Origin: Chitinophaga sp. CF418
GTDB lineage: Bacteria > Bacteroidota > Bacteroidia > Chitinophagales > Chitinophagaceae
Length of the DNA stretch: 64,000 nucleotides
NCBI RefSeq assembly: GCF_900142925.1
Contig: NZ_FRCN01000022.1
Span: 1-64,000, forward strand
Direction: 5' to 3'
Below the pieces are notes generated by a model, which had not been told where the DNA came from, did not search any database, and saw nothing but the letters and a program-made list of their open reading frames with translations. Positions within the stretch are counted from its first letter, which is position 1, and every line of letters starts with the position of its first letter. Made by a program: the position numbers and the translations under genes. Positions 34,501-42,412 of this stretch are shown here, in pieces.

Positions 34501-34775
34501 CATTCACACCAAATCTTTCACCTGTTGGTGTTGTATATGGAGATGGAACGCTTACTACCTTTCCAACCAATGTAGACTACCTGATCTTGCAACCTACAGG
34601 CAACAATACAATTGAACTATCATCTACCGCTACTTATACAGGTAGCGCAGGGAGAGTGGCAGTTATACTGAACACCACCAATTTCACCTACACAATTGCA
34701 GGAACTACAGTATCCAGTAAATATGTGTATGTCGCATGGTATGCTAACAACACACCTTCATTTATTAATCTGTAA
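31569..34775 (+). CDS. Large secreted SGNH-hydrolase protein of the fibre locus
   Basis: A 1068-residue protein with an N-terminal signal peptide (LLILSLFVALSSTAQ, Ala-Gln cleavage region), unusual for a virion protein. At about residues 425-600 it has an SGNH/GDSL esterase domain: GDSW with Ser433, NVGRGG at 468-473, and IND with Asn502. A clear His of block V is not obvious. The last ~400 residues are Gly/Ser/Thr-rich repeats. It could be a receptor-binding depolymerase/deacetylase, or a conversion protein exported by the lysogen. It is the longest gene in the prophage. Confidence 0.65.
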   Translation: MKLRLLILSLFVALSSTAQINDTAVLRNYINANVIENGTRSVTATQLYYSLTGLLNVSNRYKIDSINLKSDSLIYYTAGKRRALKFNQPGVDSVRLSSDSLYFRRIQGGEIPIRLDYYTRSQSDNRYVLSPSGKLTANWLTAWDYAISSEAPNLTNLEDRYLVVNGTAGDTAFTVSGGTGMADFVPNYVAAAYAKADDKYFSFFVVRQSGGTYHTDRPLKYSLVNDTVKFIWSSYQGQHLSDYGYRGYADMIYDYHKSLAQKDYKLYSFFPEDGGTIPFVAINGATQGGFIPSTSIPQLYSQTTATINYSQIAVNHFVIQQGGVADRGGEWSVNLGKKRGYCETWVGINRNLPGYAKINFYLDGVLKETKFVRGGVQKLTFNYANASSGKLQIVTADAQNTAIRVGKTIWYQTDLDTIPKAYQGGKIMFVGDSWTQHRYTGGNYLKSSPERFRARWQGDGGDPADIINVGRGGMTSAWGKYWFKYWLNLYHPKYVYIEFYINDSNSSGFVGDGSTTTWNFDSTDPYGAGLDVDGKVTQQNWLDNIKWMKDTALAYGATPIILMPTPTASATQTQAISAWNSALRPATQYYDIETFFSSGVYGDNSANAPLISAATGNIDTVATKEIKGGTASISGSMLIELQATNSSTTKGGITYPKVNYTGSSGHIWDWQNLPTLGSGVVGYIANNGLWYGAGGFTTPGAYTIPPFQISYASGIARASATNSTTVQDWYLGDSLTGVLRFRIPAVLANYTTSTLPASGIRRVKGALVYDTDVEKPAVTDGFSWSYLAKESLVLARFDSITAKDRFIQNISIAGTAQSASFNITGQGMIAGTNSYKLFLSRPDMTSSAVLAFKTGTDTSGYVGLPSLLNRDVSLVGLKGSAAIRTSDTARIIFGSHSPEYSYVVGKKGKWLFGDSVQRTPTIPLEVESAQDTSILTAHKIIGNGIISNSTITVSSAPAYASGGITTVGRNNTTGRLETFTPNLSPVGVVYGDGTLTTFPTNVDYLILQPTGNNTIELSSTATYTGSAGRVAVILNTTNFTYTIAGTTVSSKYVYVAWYANNTPSFINL

Positions 34776-34779
34776 TTCA

Positions 34780-35049
34780 ATGAACGAAGAGCAGCGCCTC
34801 ATCAATCTTGAGGACAGAGTGAAAAATGTTGAGCGCGTACTTAACGATATTAAAGATGCACTGTTGGGAAACGAGTTTACCGGGTCTACCGGATTTATAC
34901 ACCGACATGCCGAAATGGAGAAGCGTCTTTCCCGGTTAGAAAAATTATGGGACCGGGGTAAGTGGTTTCTCATCGGATTGGGAGCAGCAGCAGGTTACGG
35001 GCTAAGTGACATCATAAAAAATATTTTATTGATAGTAAAAGCAAAATAA
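34780..35049 (+). CDS. XhlA-like coiled-coil membrane protein (lysis)
   Basis: The chosen ATG is at 34780. The 89-residue product has a coiled coil (INLEDRVKNVERVLNDIKDA) and a single C-terminal membrane helix (WFLIGLGAAAGYGLSDII). This arrangement fits phage hemolysin XhlA-type or accessory holin proteins. It lies directly before the holin-like gene, with an overlapping stop/start. Confidence 0.6.
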   Translation: MNEEQRLINLEDRVKNVERVLNDIKDALLGNEFTGSTGFIHRHAEMEKRLSRLEKLWDRGKWFLIGLGAAAGYGLSDIIKNILLIVKAK

Positions 35050-35351
35050 TGGAAGAAGTAGTAAAGCAAATCCTTTCGAATATTGACTGGATTGTAATTG
35101 CCCTTGTTTTGTTGGGCGGTGAATTTTCTAAAAAATACCTAGTCAATTTAAACGTACCGGTGGCCGTCAAGACGCTTATCGTCGGCACATTGTTCGTTTG
35201 CCTGTATATAGGCATTCTTGCTATTGCTGGTGACCTGGACAGGAAGAGATTGCCGATAACATTCTTTTCCTACTGCGTAGCCACCAGCCTCTATGAGCTT
35301 GTGTTGAAATATGTCATTGATTCAGTTAAGAAAAAGCTCGGCATACAATGA
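35049..35351 (+). CDS. Putative holin (three membrane segments)
   Basis: The 100-residue protein has hydrophobic segments at about residues 12-28 (IDWIVIALVLLGG), 41-60 (TLIVGTLFVCLYIGILAIAG) and 69-86. The gene lies between the XhlA-like and endolysin genes. Its size and topology suit a class I holin that forms membrane lesions at lysis. Confidence 0.65.
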   Translation: MEEVVKQILSNIDWIVIALVLLGGEFSKKYLVNLNVPVAVKTLIVGTLFVCLYIGILAIAGDLDRKRLPITFFSYCVATSLYELVLKYVIDSVKKKLGIQ

Positions 35352-35857
35352 CAAAAGATCTATTTTTCAAGCTGTATTATCGAGGCGCACTGCAGTGCGA
35401 ACGAGAGACGGGCGTGCCCGCGCTGGTGATCTTAGCACAGGCCGCCCTGGAGTCAGGGTGGGGGGAAGATGTACCAGGCAACATGTTCTTCGGTATAAAG
35501 GCAGATGCATCCTGGAAGGGTAAACGACAACTGTTGACAACGCGGGAGGTGCATTCAAGTAAAAGTGTACGGTATCCTGAGGTTATTTCTATCACGCGCC
35601 GGGATGACGGAAAGTACGACTACAGGGTTAAAGACTGGTTCCGCGCGTATGATACTGCCGCCGAATCATTCGCCGACCATGGTCGGTTTCTGAAGGAGAA
35701 TCCGCGCTACAAGGCGGCATTTAACACAACAGATCCACGCAAGTTTGTTGACGCCATAGCGGCTGCAGGATATGCTACAGATCCTAATTACGGGAAGACA
35801 TTGAAGAGCATTATTAAATCGCTTGAAAAGCTGTTGCCAGCATCCGCTGCCAGTTAG
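35348..35857 (+). CDS. Endolysin, GH73-type glucosaminidase
   Basis: The 169-residue protein matches phage and FlgJ-like glucosaminidases: LVILAQAALESGWGEDV near residue 27 (catalytic Glu in ESGWG), NMFFGIKA, then DWFRAYDTAAESFADHGRFL. It cleaves N-acetylglucosamine bonds in peptidoglycan. No signal peptide is seen, so it would need the holin for exit. The gene overlaps the holin-like gene by 4 bases and ends in a terminator. Confidence 0.85.
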   Translation: MTKDLFFKLYYRGALQCERETGVPALVILAQAALESGWGEDVPGNMFFGIKADASWKGKRQLLTTREVHSSKSVRYPEVISITRRDDGKYDYRVKDWFRAYDTAAESFADHGRFLKENPRYKAAFNTTDPRKFVDAIAAAGYATDPNYGKTLKSIIKSLEKLLPASAAS

Positions 35858-35886
35858 TTTCAGATTTTGGTTGATAACACTGAACG

Positions 35887-35915
35887 AGCCGGGTATTCCT
35901 ACCTGGCTTTTTTAT
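35887..35915 (+). terminator. Terminator after lysis cassette
   Basis: AGCCGGGTA (35887-35895) pairs with TACCTGGCT (35900-35908; one G-U pair) and a T-run follows. It ends the late transcript. Confidence 0.75.
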
Positions 35916-35964
35916 TACAATAATAAATATTTGTATCGAATGCGCTACAAATCAAAAATAGTTG

Positions 35965-35972
35965 TATCTTTG
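35965..35972 (+). promoter_or_regulatory. -7 box of prophage right-end gene
   Basis: TATCTTTG matches the Bacteroidota TAnnTTTG -7 consensus, 39 bases before the next ATG. A TTTG at 35930-35933 is too far upstream to be a normal -33 element. Confidence 0.45.
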
Positions 35973-36011
35973 AATTGTTAATGAAAAACAAAAACCTCAA
36001 AACTGAAAATC

Positions 36012-36209
36012 ATGAACAATCAAATCGCGATCCACGAGTCAGCAACATCTGAAAAGGTAGAAAAGTTTATTGATCTGGAATCTTTTACGCCCAGCTTTCA
36101 GCAGGCTTACAATGACAATCTGATAGATGGTTGTTATGTCAATGAAGACGGCAAGATCGTTGCACGTACAATCCATAACGATATTATCGTTGATGTAGTA
36201 AAAAATTAA
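36012..36209 (+). CDS. Small prophage protein (65 aa)
   Basis: A soluble, acidic 65-residue protein with no recognised motif (core DLESFTPSFQQAYNDNLIDG). It has its own promoter box and is separated from the lysis genes, so it may be expressed from the prophage. Role unknown. Confidence 0.6.
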   Translation: MNNQIAIHESATSEKVEKFIDLESFTPSFQQAYNDNLIDGCYVNEDGKIVARTIHNDIIVDVVKN

Positions 36210-36308
36210 TTGCACCCCTCCGGGGGAATTTATTATAAATCAGGGAGCCGTCTGAATAATCACCGGTATGAAAACAACAACCAGGAAGAGAATTCAAGAT
36301 TTATGAAC

Positions 36309-36328
36309 GGGGCTTTGGCCCCTTTTTT
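36309..36328 (+). terminator. Rho-independent terminator
   Basis: GGGGC (36309-36313) with GCCCC (36318-36322) and a T-run. A 12-codon frame (36268-36306) directly precedes it, but is too short to call. Confidence 0.75.
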
Positions 36329-36336
36329 ATTACAAT

Positions 36337-36519
36337 ATGACAGAAGAAGAATTGCTTACTTGGTTCCGGGAGCGGGGCAAGTATTTTAACCTTGAGCGAA
36401 TTGCGACCGAACTAAATATTCCCAGAAGCTCGCTAAGAGCTTGGGTGGCAGGCAAAAGGCCATTAGCTACTGATCATGTGCCGAAATTACTGGCGTGGAT
36501 AAAGATATTCAGGGAATGA
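36337..36519 (+). CDS. Small HTH DNA-binding protein (60 aa)
   Basis: The 60-residue product has a helix-turn-helix pattern, FNLERIATELNIPRSSLRAW at about residues 17-36, like a phage Cro-type or transcription regulator. It starts right after a terminator and converges on the minus-strand pair 36509-37046. Confidence 0.65.
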   Translation: MTEEELLTWFRERGKYFNLERIATELNIPRSSLRAWVAGKRPLATDHVPKLLAWIKIFRE

Positions 36520-36835
36520 AGTTTTTTGTGCCTGCTAATGCAATAATCTTCTGTGCTGAAGTAGTTCTTATTTCGCGTATCTCGTCGATCTGTGGGTCGA
36601 GAATCCGGTGCATATCTTCAGATATCAATCTAACGCAGGCTGATGCTGCCCGCAATTTCTGCAGCTCTTGCGCCTCTTCGGGAGTGATCGAGCCGGTAAT
36701 TTCAGCGATTATAAGTGCCTCAGCCTTCCCTTCTGCCGACCCGTCTTTGATGCTTTTGGTGCTTCCCATATGAGAAATTATTTTTTTAAGTTGATGAATA
36801 CTTTTCCTATCTGCGCCCCCGTTTATTTTGGTCAA
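36509..36835 (-). CDS. Minus-strand prophage protein (108 aa)
   Basis: A soluble protein with a Gln/Leu/Ala-rich helix (SITPEEAQELQKLRAASACV) and no known motif. A shorter start at 36766 is possible. It overlaps the neighbouring minus-strand gene by 29 bases, so the two form an operon directed against the late genes. A regulatory or lysogenic role is inference. Confidence 0.55.
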   Translation of the reverse strand: MTKINGGADRKSIHQLKKIISHMGSTKSIKDGSAEGKAEALIIAEITGSITPEEAQELQKLRAASACVRLISEDMHRILDPQIDEIREIRTTSAQKIIALAGTKNFIP

Positions 36836-37046
36836 ATGGCGTAAAGTATTGTACGATCAAGCGTTCTGCTTCACACAACCGCCCTTCAGGGGCGGCTCCA
36901 TAGATCAGTTTAGGTGTGTCATTTTCAACAGCGAAAATTAGGCAGGCTGATCCTGCCATGACAACTATGATCGGCGTCATGGGTACTCTTTGCATCCGAT
37001 AGTCGATGCCGTTTACTGTGAAATTTTGGGTTCGCATAATGACCAA
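36807..37046 (-). CDS. Minus-strand prophage protein (79 aa)
   Basis: A small protein with one hydrophobic stretch (PIIVVMAGSACLIFAV) that may be buried or membrane-associated. A second start at 37037 is possible. It is read away from the repressor gene, so it may be controlled by the operator between them. Confidence 0.5.
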   Translation of the reverse strand: MVIMRTQNFTVNGIDYRMQRVPMTPIIVVMAGSACLIFAVENDTPKLIYGAAPEGRLCEAERLIVQYFTPFDQNKRGRR

Positions 37047-37141
37047 GGCACCTGGCCTAAACAGACCAGGTCTTGAGGTTAATTTCTATTTTATAAACCA
37101 TGTATGGTGTAAATATACAGCTTTTATATAATTATTGATCA

Positions 37142-37157
37142 ATTGTGCATGCACAAT
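37142..37157. promoter_or_regulatory. 16-bp palindrome, likely repressor operator
   Basis: ATTGTGCATGCACAAT is a perfect 16-bp palindrome in the 155-base intergenic gap between the divergent minus-strand gene and the XRE repressor. Its location fits a binding site for the repressor that controls both directions. Confidence 0.6.
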
Positions 37158-37186
37158 CAGGTATGTTTAATTAGTCAATATTTATA

Positions 37187-37194
37187 TACGTTTG
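37187..37194 (+). promoter_or_regulatory. -7 box of the repressor gene
   Basis: TACGTTTG matches TAnnTTTG, and the repressor ATG follows after only 7 bases. Transcription from this promoter would start at or next to the ATG, giving a leaderless mRNA. Confidence 0.55.
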
Positions 37195-37201
37195 CCTTCT
37201 C

Positions 37202-37414
37202 ATGCAAAGCAAACCGGAAATATTAAAGCTGTTTGGTTCCAGATTGAAGAAGATCCGGGAGGAGAAGGGCCTTACTCAGATGGATGTTGCGTTTCATCTG
37301 AGTACCGGTACCGGATATATATCCCGCCTTGAGAATGGACGAACCGAGCCCGGAATAACTATGCTTTACGTCCTTGCGGAAGTGCTTGAATGCAATCCCA
37401 AAGATTTGTTATAG
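37202..37414 (+). CDS. XRE-family repressor-like regulator (70 aa)
   Basis: The 70-residue protein is a single XRE helix-turn-helix domain: GLTQMDVAFHLSTGTGYISR with ENGRTEPGITMLYVLAEVL. There is no peptidase domain, so it resembles a Cro-like regulator more than a RecA-cleaved CI. It lies at the right end of the prophage and likely controls lysogeny through the palindrome upstream. Confidence 0.8.
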   Translation: MQSKPEILKLFGSRLKKIREEKGLTQMDVAFHLSTGTGYISRLENGRTEPGITMLYVLAEVLECNPKDLL

Positions 37415-37547
37415 CCGATAGCCGATTCAAGTGTTTTAATTTCAACGTATTATTCCCTTTATAGTCAAACAAAAAGTCAAACAATTTTATCTATATTGCA
37501 TGATATAGGATTGTCGTCGTTTTGTAACTACTTGCAAATCATTGCCA

Positions 37548-37555
37548 TATATTTG
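37548..37555 (+). promoter_or_regulatory. -7 box upstream of first chromosomal gene
   Basis: TATATTTG fits the -7 consensus, and TTTG at 37521-37524 lies 23 bases upstream as a possible -33 element. The gap 37415-37643 is AT-rich, with two AGTCAAACA repeats near 37460-37480. The prophage boundary probably falls here, but no attachment core can be recognised without the left end. Confidence 0.5.
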
Positions 37556-37643
37556 TTAGCCACATAATGAACAATATTTATAATTATATGTATTTATGGG
37601 GTAATAAATTTTAGGAGAGCACTCCGCTTACTCAATTCATACC

Positions 37644-38558
37644 ATGTTCCTGATGAAACGAATGAAAAAATTGGTGAATATCTTACGCCATTTTTTGTAT
37701 ACCTCAAGAAAAGCACAGCAAACAGACCTTCTACTATTAGGTACTCTTCTCGCCCGGCAGAATAGAGAGTTGCCGGTTCTTGATAATCTTTCATCCGCTG
37801 AGTTTAAAGTCTTTTCTCAAACGGGAGACGATGGCATTATTCAATACCTTATTAATAAGGTATATATCCCGGAGACAACATTTATTGAGTTTGGAGTGGA
37901 AAACTATGTTGAGTCAAATACACGTTTCCTTTTAAAATATAACAACTGGTCGGGCCTTGTAATAGATGGGTCGAAGAAAAGTATCCGTTATATCATGTCT
38001 GACGATATCTATTATCAGCATGACCTGAAAGCTATACAGGCATTCATTACAGCAGAGAATATCAATGACCTGATCGGTGCACAGGGATTGAAGGGAGAAA
38101 TAGGACTACTGTCCGTCGATATTGACGGTAATGACTATTGGGTATGGAAAGCTATTAATATAGTTGATCCGGTGATAGTAGTGGCAGAATATAACAGTGT
38201 ATTCGGTATTGACAGAGCACTGACCGTACCTTATAAACCAGATTTTATAAGAGAACATGCCCATTATAGTCACCTTTATTTTGGGGCATCCCTGAAAGCA
38301 CTATGTATATTGGCTGAAGAAAAGGGCTATGCATTTGTAGGATCCAACTCAATAGGTAATAATGCTTATTTCGTAAAGAAGAATCGCCTGGGTGGACTCA
38401 GGGCGCTTAGTGCAGAAGAGGGCTATGTTTATTCCCGTTTCCGTGAAAGCCGTGACAGGAAAGGGAACCTCAATTATTTGCCGGGGTCTGAAAGATATGA
38501 ATGTATAAAAGGATTGTCTGTATATAATGTTATGACAGGACAGGAAGAACAATTGTAA
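37644..38558 (+). CDS. FkbM-like methyltransferase family protein (304 aa)
   Basis: The sequence has SQTGDDGIIQYL, then TFIEFGVENYVESNTRFLL and NWSGLVIDGSKK, a pattern of methyltransferase-like proteins found in glycan or surface polysaccharide clusters. The SAM-binding region corresponds to FIEFGV. A second FkbM-type gene follows 28 bases later, so both may modify a sugar. The precise substrate is unknown. Confidence 0.6.
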   Translation: MFLMKRMKKLVNILRHFLYTSRKAQQTDLLLLGTLLARQNRELPVLDNLSSAEFKVFSQTGDDGIIQYLINKVYIPETTFIEFGVENYVESNTRFLLKYNNWSGLVIDGSKKSIRYIMSDDIYYQHDLKAIQAFITAENINDLIGAQGLKGEIGLLSVDIDGNDYWVWKAINIVDPVIVVAEYNSVFGIDRALTVPYKPDFIREHAHYSHLYFGASLKALCILAEEKGYAFVGSNSIGNNAYFVKKNRLGGLRALSAEEGYVYSRFRESRDRKGNLNYLPGSERYECIKGLSVYNVMTGQEEQL

Positions 38559-38586
38559 CACCACCACAACAAAACTAATCTAATCA

Positions 38587-39387
38587 ATGAATCCATTTAC
38601 GAATGCCCTGAGAAAAGTGTACGTCTTCATTTTTGCACGGAAGGCGCTTTATCCCATTAACCTGCTCCTGTATAAATTGAGTATGAGGGGACTGGGTATC
38701 ATGAATCATGAAAACGATCATATAAGTGGTGAGAATGCCTTCGTGAAATATATGATCTCTACGGGGAGATTCAGTAGGGGCGTGATCCTGGACGTGGGTG
38801 CGAATATTGGTCATTATTCTGTAATGCTGCGCCAAAGGAAGGTCTCTTTGCCTATATATGCGTTTGAGCCGCATCCCGTTGCTTACCATAAACTGGAAGA
38901 GGCCGCATCAATGCACCATTTTATTCCTGTGCAAAAGGGAGCGGGAGAAAGTGCCCTGACCACCTTTATTTACGATTATGTGGAGAACAAGGGATCGGAG
39001 CATGCCAGTATGTATAAAGAGGTGATCGCTGATTTCCGGAAAAGTGAAGTGGAAGAGATTGCCATTGACCTGACCACTATTGACGGGTTCATTGAAGATC
39101 ATCAGCTGTCTGAGATAGCACTGCTGAAGGTGGATACAGAAGGAAATGAACTGAATGTATTAAAGGGCGCCCGCCGTGCCATTGCAAGCGGAATGATCAA
39201 TGTTATCCAGATAGAGTTTAACGAGATGAATGTCATTTCCCGTACTTTCTTCAAGGATATCATAGATATATTGCCGGGATATGACTTTTACCGTCTGCTG
39301 CCGGACGGACTAAAAGCACTGGGAGAATATAATGTTGCCGCTTTCGAGATCTTTGCCTTTCAAAACATTGTTGCTGTAAGACGTTGA
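38587..39387 (+). CDS. FkbM family methyltransferase (266 aa)
   Basis: A Rossmann-like SAM-binding motif, ILDVGANIGHYS, lies near residue 62. YAFEPHPVAYHKL comes next, then ALLKVDTEGNELNVLKGAR near residue 180, which is diagnostic of FkbM methyltransferases. It should O-methylate sugars or related compounds. The N-terminal ~55 residues may tether it to another protein. It is in the same direction as the previous gene, close enough for one operon. Confidence 0.8.
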   Translation: MNPFTNALRKVYVFIFARKALYPINLLLYKLSMRGLGIMNHENDHISGENAFVKYMISTGRFSRGVILDVGANIGHYSVMLRQRKVSLPIYAFEPHPVAYHKLEEAASMHHFIPVQKGAGESALTTFIYDYVENKGSEHASMYKEVIADFRKSEVEEIAIDLTTIDGFIEDHQLSEIALLKVDTEGNELNVLKGARRAIASGMINVIQIEFNEMNVISRTFFKDIIDILPGYDFYRLLPDGLKALGEYNVAAFEIFAFQNIVAVRR

Positions 39388-39489
39388 AAATAAATTTTTT
39401 AAAGAAATAATAAAAAGCACTGCAAAGTGCGCAAAAAAAGTGCGCACATAGTCCTGAATATTGCATTATTATTATAACCCTAATAAGAA

Positions 39490-40914
39490 ATGCATATGAA
39501 CAGCATTAATGGTAAAGATCTGCTGGCTGTCGGTTATCAGCAGGGCAAAATACTTGGTTTAGCACTTGAGGTACTGGAAAAGCATTATCAGGAGGCTGAA
39601 CGTGAGACCGTGTTAGTAATGATGAAAGACCTGGTTGAAAGGCCGGAAGCTTTCCTGGATCATGAGATACTGGAAGACCTGGCTACTAAGATGATCGAAG
39701 ATGCAAAGGAAACCGGGAATACAATTTTCCTGAACAGTACTACCAAAGAGTTCGCTGTATACGGATCTGACTATATTGCCACTGGCGCGGTGTCACAGAT
39801 GGAAACAGCCATGCAACTGCCGGTTGCGGTAGCGGGTGCTTTGATGCCGGATGCGCATCAGGGATACGGTTTGCCGATAGGAGGGGTACTGGCTACAAAG
39901 AACGCGGTGATTCCTTATGGTGTGGGTGTAGATATAGGTTGCCGTATGGCACTGTCCATTTTTGATATTACTGAAGAAGACTTCATTCATAACCACGGTA
40001 CCTATAAAAGAGAATTGATCGCACAGACCCGTTTCGGCGCCGGACATGGATACCAAGGTACGGATAGGTCAGAACACGCCGTACTGGACCGGAATGAATT
40101 CAATATGACACCTTTCATCAAAACCCTGAAAGATAAAGCCTACTCCCAATTGGGTACTTCCGGTGGAGGAAACCACTTTGTGGAGTGGGGAATCATTGAA
40201 TTCGCTGAAGATGATCAGCCATTGAATATTCCTAAGGGGAAATACCTGGCGCTGTTGTCCCATTCTGGTTCCAGAGGTATAGGCGCCACTATTGCCGGTT
40301 ATTATACCCGCTTGGCGAAAGAACTGTGTAAACTGCCCAGAGAAGCGGCTAATCTTGCCTATCTGGATATGAATAGCGAAGCTGGTCAGGAATACTGGCT
40401 GGCGATGAATCTGGCCGGTGACTATGCTTCCGCTTGCCATGAAGTGATCCATAATAAGCTGGCGAAAGCCATAGGAGGTAAACTGCTGGCTAAAGTGGAA
40501 AACCACCACAACTTTGCCTGGAAGGAAACCTGGAATGGGGAAGAGGTGATCGTGCATAGAAAAGGAGCTACTCCGGCAGGTAAAGGCGTAATGGGGATCA
40601 TTCCGGGATCAATGACAGCTCCGGGATTCCTGGTGAGAGGAAAGGGAGAAGAAGCTGCCATTAATTCAGCTTCACATGGAGCCGGACGGCAGATGAGCCG
40701 TACCAGCGCTATGCAGAACATTACCCGGGAGGAAATGCATGCTATACTGAAAGCCAACGGTGTAACATTGATAGGCGCGGGTCTGGATGAAGCGCCTATG
40801 GCCTATAAGGATATCAATGTAGTGATGGATGCACAGAAAGAACTGGTGGATATTGTTGCTAAGTTCTCTCCAAAAATGGTGAGAATGGCAGATGACGGAA
40901 GTAAAGAAGACTGA
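39490..40914 (+). CDS. rtcB: RtcB RNA ligase
   Basis: A 474-residue RtcB-family protein with the metal and GMP-binding motifs: GVGVDIGCRM (Cys), GGGNHFVEW (His), LLSHSGSRGIGATIAGYY, NHHNFAW, and HRKGATPAGKG (guanylylated His). RtcB joins 2',3'-cyclic phosphate and 5'-OH RNA ends in tRNA or RNA repair. Starts at ATG 39490 or 39496. No archease or RtcA is nearby, so its role here is probably stress-linked RNA repair. Confidence 0.85.
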   Translation: MHMNSINGKDLLAVGYQQGKILGLALEVLEKHYQEAERETVLVMMKDLVERPEAFLDHEILEDLATKMIEDAKETGNTIFLNSTTKEFAVYGSDYIATGAVSQMETAMQLPVAVAGALMPDAHQGYGLPIGGVLATKNAVIPYGVGVDIGCRMALSIFDITEEDFIHNHGTYKRELIAQTRFGAGHGYQGTDRSEHAVLDRNEFNMTPFIKTLKDKAYSQLGTSGGGNHFVEWGIIEFAEDDQPLNIPKGKYLALLSHSGSRGIGATIAGYYTRLAKELCKLPREAANLAYLDMNSEAGQEYWLAMNLAGDYASACHEVIHNKLAKAIGGKLLAKVENHHNFAWKETWNGEEVIVHRKGATPAGKGVMGIIPGSMTAPGFLVRGKGEEAAINSASHGAGRQMSRTSAMQNITREEMHAILKANGVTLIGAGLDEAPMAYKDINVVMDAQKELVDIVAKFSPKMVRMADDGSKED

Positions 40915-40988
40915 TTATGGTTGTGCCTGGCTGACTCAGCATGAGTTTTGAGATATAATAACCAGTGTTCATGTTAATTCCGTTAAAT

Positions 40989-41981
40989 ATGAAAAAGCAA
41001 CAAGCACTGGTTAAAATAAAAGCATGCTCAACGCATGAGTGGTTTTATGTGGCTCCGGGAGTATGGGGTATTCGTGATAAGATCGTCAACATGTATTTCA
41101 TACATGATGCTTCTACCAATCACTGGGTACTGCTGGATGGCGGGTTCTCTACTTCTGCCGCCAGGATCAAAAGAGTGGCGAAGCAGCTTTTCTGGCCCCA
41201 GGTTACGCCGGCTGCCATCATCCTCACACACGGACATTTTGATCATACCGGTGCAGTGAAACAGCTTGCAGATGAATGGGACGTACCGGTATATGCCCAT
41301 TACCTTGAGGCGCCCTATCTGACAGGGCGCTCAGCTTATCCGCCGCCGGATCCTTTTGCCGGTGGCGGATTGTTTACCTATCTCTCCTTTTTGTACCCAA
41401 GGGGGCCCATTGACCTTGGGGGCCGTTTACTATTACTGCCCGAAGACGGGAATATACCCGGTCTGAAGGAGTGGCAATACTTCCATACACCTGGTCATAC
41501 ACCCGGACATATAAGCCTGTTCAGGGAACAGGATGGCGTACTGCTGGCAGGAGATGCCTTCGTGACTACACGACAGGAATCACTGTTGTCTGTCTTAAAA
41601 CAGGAAAGGAAGCTCTCCGGTCCTCCACGTTATTTTACATATGACTGGGGAACAGCAGAAAAGTCTGTTCAGACGCTCGCATCTTTACAACCATCTATTG
41701 TAGCCACAGGACACGGTATGCCTATGGAAGGCGAAGCACTAAACGCCTTACAGCAGCTGGCGGATAACTTTAGAGAAAAAGCAGTACCTGCAAGTGGCCG
41801 TTATACACAGGATCCTGCTGTTGCCGGCATCAGTGGTGTAGAATATGTTCCTCCCTTAAATACAAAAAAAACATTGTTGAAAGCCGCGGCGGTCCTTGCA
41901 TTAGTGGGAATTAGCGTATTGCTTGCAGGCGCAGTGAAAAAGAAATATAGCTCAAGAGCGGGTAGATTACTTCGTACATAG
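40989..41981 (+). CDS. Metallo-beta-lactamase-fold hydrolase with C-terminal TM
   Basis: The chosen ATG is at 40989; an earlier one at 40971 is open. It has the HGHFDHTG metal motif at about residues 80-87, HTPGHTPGHISLF near 170, and GDAFV. The last ~35 residues contain a membrane helix (AAAVLALVGISVLLAGAV) with a basic tail, so the enzyme faces one side of the membrane by its C-terminus. The substrate cannot be told. A long hairpin terminator follows. Confidence 0.75.
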   Translation: MKKQQALVKIKACSTHEWFYVAPGVWGIRDKIVNMYFIHDASTNHWVLLDGGFSTSAARIKRVAKQLFWPQVTPAAIILTHGHFDHTGAVKQLADEWDVPVYAHYLEAPYLTGRSAYPPPDPFAGGGLFTYLSFLYPRGPIDLGGRLLLLPEDGNIPGLKEWQYFHTPGHTPGHISLFREQDGVLLAGDAFVTTRQESLLSVLKQERKLSGPPRYFTYDWGTAEKSVQTLASLQPSIVATGHGMPMEGEALNALQQLADNFREKAVPASGRYTQDPAVAGISGVEYVPPLNTKKTLLKAAAVLALVGISVLLAGAVKKKYSSRAGRLLRT

Positions 41982-42017
41982 TAGCCGGTAATAAACGATA
42001 TAACAACTTTGTTATTA

Positions 42018-42056
42018 TTAAGAAATAATCATATATTGTGTATGATTATTTCTTAA
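42018..42056 (+). terminator. Long hairpin terminator
   Basis: A 16-bp perfect stem (42018-42033/42041-42056) with a 7-base loop, AT-rich, just after the hydrolase gene. Confidence 0.65.
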
Positions 42057-42077
42057 CCCGAATTACAGTTTTATCGT

Positions 42078-42230
42078 ATGAAAAAAGTTTTCGCGGAACC
42101 CCCAACTCTACCAATATCTGGTAATGATAATTCCACTTTACAAGTTCCGCCCCATATATACGGAGCGAAACTTGCCAAAGTGAAATTCCTGTCCGATGAG
42201 TATGCAAATTACTCCCTTATAATGAGTTAA
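42078..42230 (+). CDS. Possible small protein (50 aa)
   Basis: An ATG frame to TAA giving a 50-residue peptide with no hydrophobic helix and no similarity I recognise. It is preceded by a terminator and followed about 100 bases later by a strong hairpin. It could be a remnant of a decayed gene. Confidence 0.3.
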   Translation: MKKVFAEPPTLPISGNDNSTLQVPPHIYGAKLAKVKFLSDEYANYSLIMS

Positions 42231-42331
42231 ATAAGCGTAGTACTGCTGAAGATACTGCGTAGAAGTACGGATATTTCTGTTGTGCTATAAATCCGTACAA
42301 GCGGATAACAATAAAGGCTACATGTATTTTG

Positions 42332-42375
42332 ATGGTCTGGAAGAGGAGCTGTATAAAGCTCCTCTTCCAGACCAT
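42332..42375 (+). terminator. Perfect 19-bp hairpin
   Basis: Bases 42332-42350 pair perfectly with 42357-42375, followed by TTATATTTT. A strong terminator in either direction. Confidence 0.75.
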
Positions 42376-42412
42376 TTATATTTTAAACAACAATACAAAT
42401 TGTAACATCAAA

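Noticed and set aside
37415..37643. attR or attachment core after the repressor gene
   Set aside because: Without the left end no matching core can be identified; only short AT-rich repeats are present.
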